This document shows, one piece after another, positions 48,841 through 61,350 of a stretch of DNA of 64,000 bases (positions are counted from its first letter, which is position 1; each line of letters starts with the position of its first letter). Source of the stretch: Vigna angularis (Eukaryota > Streptophyta > Magnoliopsida > Fabales > Fabaceae); the NCBI RefSeq assembly GCF_016808095.1, contig NC_068971.1, forward strand, positions 50,795,631 through 50,859,630, in the 5' to 3' direction. The notes under the pieces are model-generated. The model made no database searches, was not told where the DNA came from, and saw nothing but the letters and a program-made list of their open reading frames with translations. The translations under genes were made by a program, and so were the position numbers.

Positions 48841-51800
48841 GATGTCTTCTTTAAGAATTCAACATAAATGTAGTTTAGAAAAGCTTCAGCTGCTTCAAAC
48901 TTCATCAACTCATGCTGTTTCTTAATCATCAGTTTTTCATTTCTTAGGTGCTCAGATCTTTTTTTCAAGTTAATTGTTTTTATAATCATTATTGTTTTAT
49001 AAGCTGGTAAACATTTAATTCAGGGTGGATGTAGAAAACAATATATAAAGCTCAACATTATACCTGCCATTTTATCATTTTCTTGGTATTTTTTATTAAT
49101 TCTGTTCTTTCTTTTCAATTCTCATAGTATAGTATTGTTGTACTGAAAGATAAAAAGTGGCCTGCTTTTACTTTTGTTTTGGTTTTATCAAAAAAACCTT
49201 TCAGTAATTAATTTATGCAATACAATAAAGTGTTGTTGCACAAAAAAGTCATTATCGACAAAATGTTTATTGTCATATAGCCATGACAAACACATTATTA
49301 TGATTATTTGTATGTGTCACTTATATAAAAGGTAATTATCTTATCTACAATAAAATGTTACTGTTTAGATTTAATTATACTCAGTGAATGATTTTAATTC
49401 CTTCTACAATCATTTTATTTTCAAATTTAATCATTTCATTTGTTAATTTCTATAATTTAATTCTTCCATTATTTCACTTTACTTAAAATGATGCATTTTT
49501 TCATTTATATTCAAATAGTTAGTAGCTGGAATAAGTTTGAGATAAATTTGTGGAAGGTTTTGAAAGTTTAAGCGAAATTGAAAAGAAAAAATGAGATCTT
49601 TTATAAAGTAAGGTTGACTTCTTGAAGAAAGAAAAAATATTAAAATTTTTAGCATAGGACTGAAAGACGTTGACTTCATAATTAGTAAAATAAATCTTAA
49701 AATTAAACTAATTTGACTTTGTTTTTCTTACATAGTCGAGATAAAATAAACTTTCACATTTACAAGTTTTTTTCCTACAGGAAGACAGTTCAAAATCCAA
49801 TAGAAATAGTAATGTTTAAGTCGAATGAAATTGTTATAAATGGAAAATTTATTCTTTTAATTGTTTTGCTTAATTTAATTTTATACATAATAGAATACAG
49901 AGTATTAACATTTTTGTATGATGGATAATTCTTATTCAAATTTTAAAGGATGAAAAATAGGAAATGTAGTCTCAGTAGCAATGAATTAAATTGTGTATAT
50001 TACCATTTATATAAATTATTATGTCTGATAAAAAAATTAATTTTAAAAAGTATTTAACTCTCTTAGTTTTAATAAACAGACCTTAAACTTTACTTATATT
50101 TTAACTGATCTTTAAATTTTATCTCACTTGCTATTAAATATCATGAATTTCAATTCCATTCAAAAACAACCTTGAATTTTACATGGTTTAAGTAAAACAC
50201 CTCAAACTTTTTTAATACATTGTAATTGATTCTGAAAATTTACCCTTCTTTTCATAGTCTTTTATAACAAGTTAAATTATTTAGTTTAAATATAGATTAT
50301 TCTTTAATCTTTTAATTCTTCTGTTACAAGTAATTTCTTCACGTATTAAGATATAGTAAAGAAGTGAATTCAAAAAAGAAGATAATTAAAAAATGAAGAC
50401 CAAAATAAATAAACAAGCTTTATATATTGTATAACTTAGTTCTAAATTTTATTATGTTTTTGTTGATGGAAAAGTGATTTATAAAACTAAAACTAATGAT
50501 TGATTGGATTTAAAGTAAATTATTGATTGAGAATTCAACCCAATTTAATATAAGAAACCAGTTTATAAAAGAGATAAGTTTTAAAATTAAATGAGATGAA
50601 ATTAAAATTAATTTATCTACCTTCAAATAAGATAGAGCTTCAAAGATGAATTGGAATAAAAATAAAATTGAAGAGTCAATTTATAAAAAAAAAATTATGA
50701 ATGTTAAATACTTGTTTTCCTTTAATAACAGTTATATAAAATAATTTGAACTGATTTTTACATAAATTTACCCTAAAGTGTTCCATGTTTCTATTGTTTG
50801 TCATGCTTAAACTTTAAGACAGTAGTGGTTTATATTTTTATTAAAATCTATAAAAATTAGTTTTGTATAAAAAAAATCAATAAAATGTGTTATAAGTTTT
50901 TTATTTGTATATTAAAGACAAATTAAAAAGAGTAGAAGTAACAGTATTTGGTCACTTACTTCAATGCTCATTATTATTTGGTACTCATCACATTCATTAT
51001 TTGCTCATCTACACACTATAATTCACTGTTTACTAAAAAACTCATCACTCTCGTACGCTTCTACATTAAAATTCATCAATAAATTCATATGCACACTAAA
51101 ACTCGTCATCACAATTTAGTCAACTTACATTTTAATTACTCCTACATTTCACTTATTTAAAAATCCTCAAATAATTATTTAAGGACAATATTCTTACAAG
51201 TTTAAATGGACCCTATCTTCTAATCTCTCGCCCTCATCGTCTTCCTTTAAAGGATAATCTTGAAAATTGTTTTTCTTTTTCATAAAATAAAAAATGCTAT
51301 ATAGGACTGATCCAAAAAAAATGCACAAATAAAAACACAGAAAATCGACAATAATTACCAACATCATGATGAATTTGGATTTCTTTCTCAAAAAACTATG
51401 ACTATAACCACCTTTCAAAATAAAATTTATTTTTATAATTATAAAGAAAATAATTTTCAAACGTTTCTAAAAGCTGAATATAGTTATACATTTTCCATAG
51501 TCATTAAGTTTTTCTTAATCACATAATTATTCGAATAATCATATATTAACACAAATTTTTAAATAAAATTTTGATTCAGATTACATGTAATTTTTTTATT
51601 GAGTTTAGAAAATATCAACACAATAACAAATAAATTATGAATTATTGAGAAAATGATATATGTACTGTGTCAAAATATTGTAAAAAAAATTGTCAAAATA
51701 TTATAAAAAAATTGTCAAAATATTTTTTTTCTTAATTCTTCGGTTTACTCGATTTTACTCAAAAAATTTTGAGTCTATGTAATTTTTAAGTTAGAAGTTA

Positions 51801-54137
51801 CTGATTAACATATTAAGATGCTAATTCATTTAAGCTATTGGCATATTTTATTAATTAATTATTTTATGTACGTGAATGGTATCAGATGATATTGATAATA
51901 ATAATGCTTAGTTGAAAACCTTAATAGAATGCGTTATGACTTGTGTAGCATAAGATAAAGATACACTGAAAGTTGAATTGAATTGGTGAAATTTGCAGTG
52001 CAGTCAGTGCAGGGAAGAAGAACTATTGTTTGTCGAAATGGGTTGTTTATTATGTGTGAAAATGGTGGGTACGGTACGATCAAATGTTGCTGATGATTAA
52101 CTACTTTGGTTCATTTCAATTCAATCATGCAATTATTTACACTTTTATCTGCTGCAAAGCTCTCTAAATAATACAGTGTATACCTTGCGAAGCTCAAAAC
52201 AAAGTGCCCTCAATTTATGGTTACAAAAAAGATTGGTTCTGCCATCTTTTTTTCTTCTGCATTTGATTCAAATTCAATGTTCTTCCTTCATTCTTGCAGT
52301 GTACTAATTACAGGCTTCAGTGATTTGAAGATTTTTTCACCATCCTCAGTGCATAAGCACGAGTACCAACACCAACAAGAAGCAGGGAAGATTAGAACAC
52401 CAGCAAAGAGAAGAGACAAGGAAGATAAACTTGTTAAACACATGTGCTTCATTTGTTGACATATTACAATTTCAAGAGACGTGTTGTCTGTGTTCACTGT
52501 GATCCTTTTGGTTTTCCATATTTTTATCGTGACACTTCACTTGCCGACGGGGTGTATGTGTGTATGTCAATGTGATTATTGTAAGATATACTGCAGATAT
52601 GTTCTGAGATGATGGGACCCAGAAAGGCTTTGATGAGACAGATAGAGAAGGAAAAAAAATATGAAAAAAAAGTGAAAGAAGAAAATACGGAACCATAAGA
52701 AACCACATACACAAGTTGTGTTGTATAACAAAGTGAGTGGTTGATCAGAAGTCGTGTCACTCTTTATTATGAGTTGCAATTGTGAGTGTGTATTGGACCC
52801 TACATGCAAGTAATTGAGCCTTCTTTGTTTGCTAGCAGACATACTAAGCAACCCTTTCCTATCATAGTGTATAAAACTATCCTTCTTTTACTGAGTCCCA
52901 TGCTTTCATCTTTGAACTTCAAATCAAGATACATGAAGCTAACCAAATCTTGTCTTAGGTTTGATACACAGCTGGACTAGTCAAGTTACTTGCATAGCAT
53001 AAAATTGGTAAAATGGACCCACCCAGTGTCTTCAACTTAAAGGGCAAATCGTGTACTAATCAGGTTACATCATGCGTTTGTCCAATTTCTGATTCAGAAA
53101 ATCTTGGGCTTTCTTCTTTTTTTTATCAATGATCCTATTTTGTGTGTGCTTATTTTCTTTTGGTATCCCTTTTCATCTTGGCTATCATGACGGGGACTAA
53201 AACTTTGGTTGGAATAATTGTACAGGGACATGGGTGAAAGAAAGCGTGAAAGCTTAATTTCACCAAATTTATAATTCAGTGTAGAAGATCTTGCAGTATC
53301 TTTGATGAATGGGATCCACCACCACAAGCCTAGACACCACTTTCGTGTAAGCTTCAGTGCCTACTTTTTTACTTTATCAAACGATTAACCACTAAAAAGT
53401 ATATATTTAAACAGCTTATGAAGGTTGATGTGTGACTTCTTTGGTACAATGACTGACTTTATTTCAGATAACATCTAGGTAAATGTTATGAAAATAATAC
53501 AAATGATTCTTCTTCTATCGTTTAAGTATACGTGCACTGCTATTTTATATGAAAAAGCAATTAATCTGAAGTAGTCATGTTTGGCACAAAAGTTCAAGAT
53601 AAGTAAACCAACTCGAGTTCTTATTCGATAGGATCTACGCTAAACACCAAGGGAGACCAAACAGCTATAATTATCGGTAGATCAGATAAAACACTTTCTG
53701 GTCTAATAAAAATAAGACAATGAGTCTCTGATCATCATCCACTACATCAACTACTGACTACGTAACAGTGTTCCCCCAAATCTATTTGCCAGATACTACT
53801 CATGCATACCATTTCATTTCTCATTCAAATACGAATAATATTAGCTTAGTAGGTCAGGTCACCTCTTTCTTATTCTTTTACTCTTCATTTCCCCTCCTTC
53901 AAAAGTCCAAGTTCGTTAGATTTAGCGAAGGGAAAAATTTTCTTGTTGAAGTGACTGACAGGTACAGCCAAAATCGATTATCATTTTGACCAATGAATGG
54001 GTATTGCTTATCACAGCAGTCACCATCAAGATAAGAAGATGATCGACCATTATTAGTGCAGCAAACAGTAACTATGGATGGGAGATAAAAGGCTCAGAAA
54101 TCATGGAAGAAACTTTAGAATGGTTTCCATTGTGACT
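48841..54137. other. Intergenic region upstream of the bHLH gene
   Basis: AT-rich throughout, with no supported gene. A short tandem repeat lies at 51669-51735. From about 52000 the sequence is less biased and may hold the distal promoter and leader of the bHLH gene. Short open frames at 52217-52459 and 53768-53989 have no recognisable domain. Confidence 0.5.
51669..51735. repeat. Three-copy ~22-bp tandem repeat
   Basis: The unit 'gtcaaaatattgtaaaaaaatt' occurs at about 51669, 51692 and 51714 with small length changes. Confidence 0.75.
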
Positions 54138-55192
54138 ATGGAAAACTACTATGATTCTGGCTGGCACATGAGCACCAGCTGGGCTCAATGCAGTGATCAT
54201 TCTTCTTCCTTTGCAGTTCCTACACAAATACTTCCTCATGCCACTGACTCTGCCTCTCTTCAATTTGGTGAGTTCCACTCATGGCCACTTCCCATTGAAG
54301 GGGCCGAAGAAGAGAGAGCAATGAGTGCTTCCAAGAGCCACAGCCAAGCTGAGAAAAGGCGCAGAGACAGAATCAATGCACAGCTTGCAACTCTCAGAAA
54401 ACTTATTCCCAAATCCGATAAGGTAAACCAATTTAATGCACAAGTCTCTCTTTTTCAGTTTTCATGAGTGGCATACTTTAGTAGTACTATGAATTACGAA
54501 CAATAAGAGAATAGCTTAGATTTTGTTCCTGGCATCACACTGGATAATGAATGGATTATGAAATATATGTGGCATGGTATGCTTAGCAAAGTTATAAAAG
54601 GATTTCAATTCCACTTCCACTTCATCAGGTCAAAAAAAGAATATTGAACAAAGCTTAATTATACAGAGGGAAACATATTTTGCCAAACATGCTAATATTA
54701 AGATTTGGGTACTTGCAGATGGACAAGGCAGCTTTACTAGGGAGTGTGATAGACCATGTCAAAGATCTAAAGAGAAAAACCATGGATGTTAGCAGAGCTT
54801 TCACAGTTCCAACTGAAATTGATGAAGTATCAATTGACTGTGACCATGTAGAAGATGAAAGCTGCACTAAAGTGAACAAATTGAAGGAGAATATTGTGAT
54901 CAAAGCTTCTGTTTGCTGCGATGATCGACCAGAACTGTTCCCTGAACTCATCCAAGTTCTCAAGGGCTTGAGACTGACGGCAGTTAAAGCTGACATAGCC
55001 AGTGTAGGTGGCCGGATCAAAAGCATATTGGTGCTTTGTTCTAAGGATAGTGAAGAGGGTGTTTGCCTCACCACTCTCAAACAGTCCCTCAAATCTGCTG
55101 TCACCAAAATAGCTTCATCATCCATGACATCTAATTGCCCCACCAGAAGTAAGAGGCAGAGATTCTTCTTGCCTTCTCGTTGCCTACAGTAA
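54138..55192 (+). CDS. bHLH transcription factor, bHLH51-like (subfamily Va)
   Basis: Two coding exons, 54138-54422 and 54719-55192, join in phase to 252 aa. The basic region (SHSQAEKRRRDRIN) has the H68-E72-R76 triad expected for E-box/G-box binding. Helix-loop-helix continues through LATLRKLIPKSDK and across the intron to MDKAALLGSVIDHVKDLKRK (to about 121). An ACT-like domain follows (about 150-235, with the SVGGRIKS motif). The C-terminal RSKRQRFFLPS matches the RSKRQRWFLSS of Arabidopsis bHLH51, as does the N-terminal MEN-Y-S. Nuclear transcription regulator; target genes unknown. Start: the frame is open to an ATG at 54078, but the MENYYD start matches the Arabidopsis protein, so I prefer 54138. 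Confidence 0.9.
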
Positions 55193-56639
55193 TTTAATTA
55201 TATATTGTAAAATCATTTTCATTTGCCCCTAAGGGTCATTTCAGTGGGGCAATTATTTGCTTTATTTTTCAATATTTATATACGGATAAGATATATAGCT
55301 TTTCCATTAGGAAGATGAAATCATGAAATATTAGTTCTGTGCCACCGATTAAACTAAAGTTAAAGAGTGAGAAACTAAATCAGAGGGAATAATGTGTAAA
55401 AGGTTAAGTGCAGAAAACGGCGTGTGGCCTCCTCCTGCATCAGGAATAGAAAAGATGCAAATTGATTTACCTATCATTCAATTAATAGAATGAGTGGATT
55501 AGTAAAAGGGTGAATAACGTAGCAAGAGAAAAAGAAAGTAAGAGAACAGAGGAAAAGCAAGCGATCATTGAGTTGCTCGTTAATTCTTAGCAGACAAATG
55601 TTAGTGTTAAATCACTTCATGTTTGACTTAAAGAATTAGATGTGATCAATGCATTCAGAAAATATTGGCACGTCCACTCAAGTAGTTTTCATCTCCTCTA
55701 TCACAACACCAGATATTTCCTTTGTTAATTAATGAGGCCAATACTGAAAAACTTTCATGTTGTGTAAAAACAATATGATATTTCTTTAAAATGGTTAATG
55801 TGCCTTTTTTCTCATTTATCCCTCTAATTCATAATTTTGTTTTGCATGTTTGAAAAATCTAGTTAACAAGCAAACCGAAAGCTGAAAAGCTATGCTTTTG
55901 CCATATTGCATTTTAACTGTATTTCTTATAAGCTGATCTAAGAACATTTGTGTTGCGTACATTGTTGAAATAGTAATTTTCAGATCGTGCCATGATGTAA
56001 TGTGGATGGTTCATGGTTCATGGAATGTTGTCGACCTGAGTTTGCTTGGTATAGCGAACTACCTTTCTTTTCTAACATAGCAGCCGCTGATCAATAAGAT
56101 TTATTATAGAGTGAAAAGGAATCTTTTCGCACAAATTTTCCTTCTTTTTTGTCAAATGATTTGACATTTTATATGAGAGTAACTTAAGAGTGTAAGAAAA
56201 AACCAGATTTGTGGAGCCGTGCTTGGTAAGAAAGCCAATCAGTTGGAAGTAGCAATGATGTTTAATGCAGTAAAAAATGGGAAACTTAACAGTAAATACA
56301 GCCCACGTTAAACAGCCGCAAAGTGAGAAAATTTTAAAGACAAACACAACTGAGTGGGAGAAAAAGAGGAAAATGCTTTTACCACCAAATGAGGAATGCA
56401 CGGATGTTGGACCAATTTATAATGGCATCCACGATGTAACGTAGATATTATTTTATGAGAAATGCAAAAAAAAAATAACGTTCTTTGAATATCTGTAAAA
56501 AAATATATATCTTGAGATGCATAAAAATGTTTTTTTTATTCGTTTTAATGCCTTTTTAGATTATCTTAACTAAAAAATATTTTCTTCTTAACTCCTTAAC
56601 TATTGTCCGAATTAAAAAAAAAAGGCCTTGTTTTTTTTT

Positions 56640-57485
56640 TCCTCGGTTCAACTGAGTCGAAAAATTCTTGGGTGTTGTTTCCTCCACCATTCCAAGTGTT
56701 TCTGCACCTCTCCACTATTTTCTTTTATTCCAAAAATACTCTATACCTTCTACTATTTTTTTTTATTTCAAAAATATCCTACACCTTTTCACTATCCTCA
56801 ACAATCTTTCTCTTTTTCTCTCTGCATTAATGGAACATTCATATAACTTAGATTTAAACTTGATATATTACAAAATATAAAATTCAGAGAAAACTTCAAT
56901 ATTAGTACTTCTACCACTTTCATTTTATAAACTTAAAAGTTAGATGCAAATACAAAATAATAAACATAATAATATTAATAATAAATAATATATTATTATT
57001 ATATACTAACTTTATTTATCTAATAAATTAAATATTTTATTCAATCGGTAAGTTAAAACATAATATAATGTTAAAAATCGGTAAGTTAAAACATAATATA
57101 ATGTTAAAAATTATAGATATTAAATGTAAAAAAAACACACATATATAAACATTTTTCTAGAAATTTAGAACAAAATTTGACCATTTATTAAGTAATTTGA
57201 AGAAAAAAAAATATATTGAACAGTAAAAATAAGATTGAATCAAACTTATTTAAGGGAAAGTGTAAATAAAATTTTACAATATACCACAAGTTTAAATCTG
57301 AGCCATGTGAATACTCCATTAATGTGAAGAGAGAAATATTGTTAAATATAGTGGAGAGGTGTAGAGTATTTTTGAAATAAAAGAAAATAGTTAGGAGGTA
57401 TAGAGTATTTTTGGAATAAAAAAAAATAGTGAAAAGATGCAGAAGCACTTGGAGTGATGGAAAGAACAACACTTTTGATAGATCC
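56640..57485. mobile_element. Foldback element with ~230-bp inverted arms
   Basis: The left arm (about 56660-56880) and right arm (about 57255-57485) are inverted copies. Shared features are a 'tccaagtgtttctgca' block, repeated 'caaaaatactctataccttc' blocks, a 'cattaatggaacattca' block and a 'gatttaaacttg' block. Each arm holds two or three ~45-bp sub-repeats. The centre is AT-rich with a 33-bp tandem repeat. This looks like a non-autonomous foldback/long-TIR DNA transposon. No transposase is seen. Confidence 0.75.
57044..57109. repeat. Two-copy 33-bp tandem repeat
   Basis: 'atcggtaagttaaaacataa' plus 13 further bases is repeated exactly, at 57044-57076 and 57077-57109. It lies in the centre of the foldback element. 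Confidence 0.9.
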
Positions 57486-59150
57486 ATTTACTCATTCAAA
57501 ATCTGATCATATATATATATAAAGCTTGCATAACTGAGATGGCTTTTATAGCTTATTTGCCATGTTCATTCGGCCTGCGTCAACTAGTTAGCTTGATTCG
57601 CACATAAAGATATAACATATATATAAAACAACTGGATACATTTATTTCACCACATACCACACTTAAGTTCGCCTTGCAACATTACACCTTATATTCTTAT
57701 GGATAAAAACATTCAAATGCGTAATTCAATTTTTTAAGAGAATTAAAATTTCTTCGTTCAAACATGTCTTTCTTGAGGTATTACGATAACTTAATATACA
57801 AAAGTATTTAAGATTTACCTAATGGAAAAGCGCGATCGTCCCTCAATATCACTAAATTTGGCCTCTCACTTTAGTGTCCTTGTTTTCACTTGGCTTACAA
57901 CAAATCCTTGCTAAACAGTGAAAAAATAGATTGACGTATTGGTCTTACTGGGGACGAAGAGACACTGTCATCTACTACGTTAGCTAAAACGAGCAGAGTC
58001 ATTATCGAAACTCGTCAATACGAGAGTCCAGGAATAATGATATGATATAATATCATAAAGTTTTTTAAGATTCAAGTTGTTACTCCAATGGTACGATATT
58101 TGCTAACCTGTTCAGGATTTAAGTTGTTGCTCTAAGTTAGTTGACCGAGATCGGATGGTCTATTCTCCCCAATGCAATATCTCCATAAATTTATCCGAAG
58201 TTTGATTTAATTCAAAACACGCAGTTCAACAAGCAACTATCGTCTAAGATGTTACATCATCGACAGACGAAAGAAATAAAGTGTATCATACAACCAAATC
58301 AAATGACAACTTAACACATCACCCTAGTAATAAAATCCGAAAAAATTACATTTCCCATGCTCACATCTAAAAGTAAAAATATACCATGGGCACCTACTGA
58401 TCAAACAAAGAATAACAGATTCACAGAAACTGATACCAAAAAATTAAACAGAGACCCCTTCTCTGAAACTACGACATCACTATAACATATACACGACTGC
58501 AAAATCTCCTTCCAATGGAGCACATACATATATCACCTTCCTCCACTATCCGATAAATGCAATGATACTTTTATTCTCTCTAAATTCATTCTCTTTCACA
58601 AATCAAAACAAATTGGACCTCCACATCATGCGCAGTAAGCAAACCAACCAAAATAACGTCAAACGTAATCAATGTATGAAAACTGCGCTGCAGAACTCTA
58701 CACGATAATTCAAATAACATTTTATATTCTCATCAGACACCCAATGTCGAAGCCCCCAATATTAACCTAAACGAGTTAACTCCTTCGAACCGTTCCTATA
58801 TTTGAAGATACACAACCTTATGACGACACAGTTTATTTTTTCAACTTTACTTCTTACGTACTTAAATAAAAAGGGACCAAGAATTATTAAAAGCATTTAA
58901 TTCTTCGCAAAAATGGCGACGTGTTATAGTGATCGGAACATCCAAAATCCTAAAATGTGAACCAAACAAAGAATAGATATGCAATAGCTTCGAATATTAA
59001 AACTGGTTAATTTGCGGGAAGAATATTTTTTTAAGCTAAGACAGAAGCGAAAGAAACCAATAAAATGTATCATAACATTAGATTGAGAAAGAAACACATA
59101 GCAGAAGTGAAACAAAACTAAGGGCAATAGTTGCTGGGGAAACACGCACA

Positions 59151-59316
59151 CTACTTCGATCTCTGCCTCATCTTTCGGCGCTTCCTCTTCAATCTCCTCA
59201 TACGCTTCTTCTTCCACTGTACAAATCCACGCGCTTTATCAGCACACAAATCATGCAATGAAAATACAGCGAGAAAGTAACAAATCGAACTAAAAAGAAA
59301 TTACCTTGGCTCTCAT
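59151..59316 (-). CDS. RPL41: 60S ribosomal protein eL41 (L41), 25 residues
   Basis: Two coding exons on the minus strand, 59305-59316 (ATG AGA GCC AAG) and 59151-59216, join across a GT-AG intron to a 25-residue protein. It starts MRAKWKKKRMRRLK and ends MRQRSK, matching eL41, the shortest and most basic eukaryotic ribosomal protein, which bridges the two ribosomal subunits. The intron position after codon 4 and the context cacc-ATG support it. Such a small spliced gene is easily missed. A shifted minus-strand frame over the same exon reads an acidic Glu-rich peptide that is an artefact. The promoter has a telo-box and several site II elements. Confidence 0.95.
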
Positions 59317-59413
59317 GGTGAACAAAAATCGAAAGGGAGACTCAGAAGTTAAACCCTGGGAGATAGCACAGAGACCGAGCTGCGTATTATCACCGGGGAT
59401 TTACGCTTGAGGA

Positions 59414-59522
59414 ATTTATAGCGAACCAGAAACCCTAGCAAATAACAAGCATTGGGCTTAATCGTGGACCCGTTCATACCTATACTGGATGGCCCAGTTC
59501 ATTGTGTTTTATTACTGGCCCA
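59414..59522 (-). promoter_or_regulatory. eL41 promoter: TATA, telo-box and site II elements
   Basis: Minus-strand TATAAAT lies near 59414-59420. AAACCCTA (telo-box, plus-strand reading) lies at 59430-59437. TGGGCT lies at 59453-59458, GGCCCA at 59491-59496 and GGCCCA at 59517-59522. This is the classic plant ribosomal-protein promoter set, 100-210 bp upstream of the ATG. Confidence 0.7.
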
Positions 59523-60439
59523 ACTAAGGTAAATGTTAGTTTTTAATGAATTTTAATTTAGGGGAACGTTATAAATTGACAGTTCTAACTACAGTCTAAG
59601 TAGTATAGCTAAACACAATTAAGTACAAATTTAACTTAAAGACACAAGGACTAATTTTGAAACTCAATGTATCGAAAATCTAACAATAGTAAATGTATAA
59701 ATAATAAACACGGTATTTTTTTTCAATTATTAATGTAATTTATTTGTAAAGTGATATAAAAAAGTGTAAAAATAAAAAAATACATGTTAAAATTCAAATA
59801 ATTTAAAAAGGGATCAGTATTTTAGGCTCAATTGGTGCAACAATGTTTGGTTCCCTTGTGATTGCGAAGCATGTCTTTCTACCATCCCATTACTCTTGTT
59901 CTTTGATGGTGTTAGTAGGTAAGCATGCCCTTCAATCATGTTGAAGCAACACTTTGATGAAATATTTGAACCCTCTATACGAATTCACTATGTTAATTTC
60001 GTTATTATTTTAGCTAAAGGTGCTTGATATTGATACCCCATTCATTAAATAAGAGAGAAATGTTTATACTACTTATAATGGGTTTTTCTTACCATCAACA
60101 TAATTATAATACAATTCATGCATTGGTTTGTATTAATTTACTTTTAGATTGGAAGTCACACTAATAGTTAAATTGATTGGTCATCTCATTTGCTAATTAA
60201 CAAATTCTATAATTTTCATATTTGAAGTAATGATAAAACTCCCAAAACAAAAAATGATTTATATCATTATGTCGATCAACATAATGGATAAACGTTTGAT
60301 GGCTCGGGATATTTTACAATTTTGACATATCAAATGATCAATTTGTAGTATACATTGGTCCCCAAACCCAAACATTATAAAAAACTAGGTCGAATAAGGG
60401 TTTGCATTATAATGTATTTCTCGGAAGACATTTGAAAAG

Positions 60440-60583
60440 TGACCACGGGTTCAACCCGCATGAACCGGATTGAAATCTGACTCGCATAAAAGAAATACAA
60501 TTTTTTCAAACCCAATCCGGCTCAAACTCGTGGTGGGCCGGGTAGGTCCACGGATTATGACCCATTTTGACAACTCTACGTTC
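60440..60583 (-). mobile_element. Relic of a hAT-like transposon end
   Basis: Read on the minus strand it begins 'tagagttgtcaaaatgggtc' and continues with alternating 'ggacctacccggccca' and 'cgggttgaacccgtgg' GC-rich words. TAGAGTTGTCAAAA-type ends with 'cccgcgggttg' words are typical of plant hAT-like non-autonomous elements, in my recollection. The partner end was not found. Confidence 0.4.
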
Positions 60584-61247
60584 ATCAACTCATATCTCTC
60601 GTATTAGGAGATATTTGAAGGGAAGTGTTGTACTTTTATTATATTACCCCTATGATTTTATAATAATAATAATAATAAATAATAATAATATTTTTTTTTG
60701 CATGTTAAAAATTAATTTGTATTTTTCTTTCTCCTCATAATAATTTTTATAATTATATATAATATTAACAATTACAATTTTATATTATTTTTACTATTAA
60801 GAATACTTTGATAATCTTCAATTTTTATACTAATTTTTACAAATTTTACTTTCAAATTCGTTCTCACTCACTTCTAAATCTCTTCAAACGAAGAACAATT
60901 AATTCATTCTCAAATTCATCAACTTACTCTCCTCCAGTTTCGATCATAGTGCATCTTAACATTTAAATTTTTTGAGATTAAATCTAATCAAATCATGTTT
61001 AATCTACACAGTTTCTCTTCTTACACCAGTCTAGTCTATGTAGACCACCACAACTTCACTTCAAACAATTTGAAATTGCATCATATAAGCAAGATTTATT
61101 CATATGCCTATAAAATTTGGAACTTAGTCTATTTTGGTAAGTTAATGCTAAAATTACACCATAATAATATAAATTTGACCAATCCTAACATATAAAACAT
61201 GGACTGAATTGTCGGTAGAATACTCTTGAAATAAAACACACACGCAC

Positions 61248-61350
<103 letters not shown>

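Larger units (their letters stand above)
55193..59150. other. Intergenic region between bHLH51-like and eL41
   Basis: It contains the bHLH 3' flank, a large foldback element (56640-57485) and an unassigned stretch 57800-58900 of more complex sequence. Within the latter, 'gattcaagttgttactcc' and 'gatttaagttgttgctct' near 58070-58135 form a short direct repeat. This stretch could include eL41 3' UTR near its right end and decayed retroelement sequence, but I cannot identify it. Confidence 0.45.

Noticed and set aside
54078..54137. Upstream in-frame ATG of the bHLH gene (20 extra residues)
   Set aside because: The added residues are not matched in Arabidopsis bHLH51, whereas the MEN start is. 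It may still be used.
58924..59217. 97-codon minus-strand frame starting MEEEAYEEIEEE
   Set aside because: Its acidic start is the shifted frame of eL41 exon 2, and the rest is intergenic.
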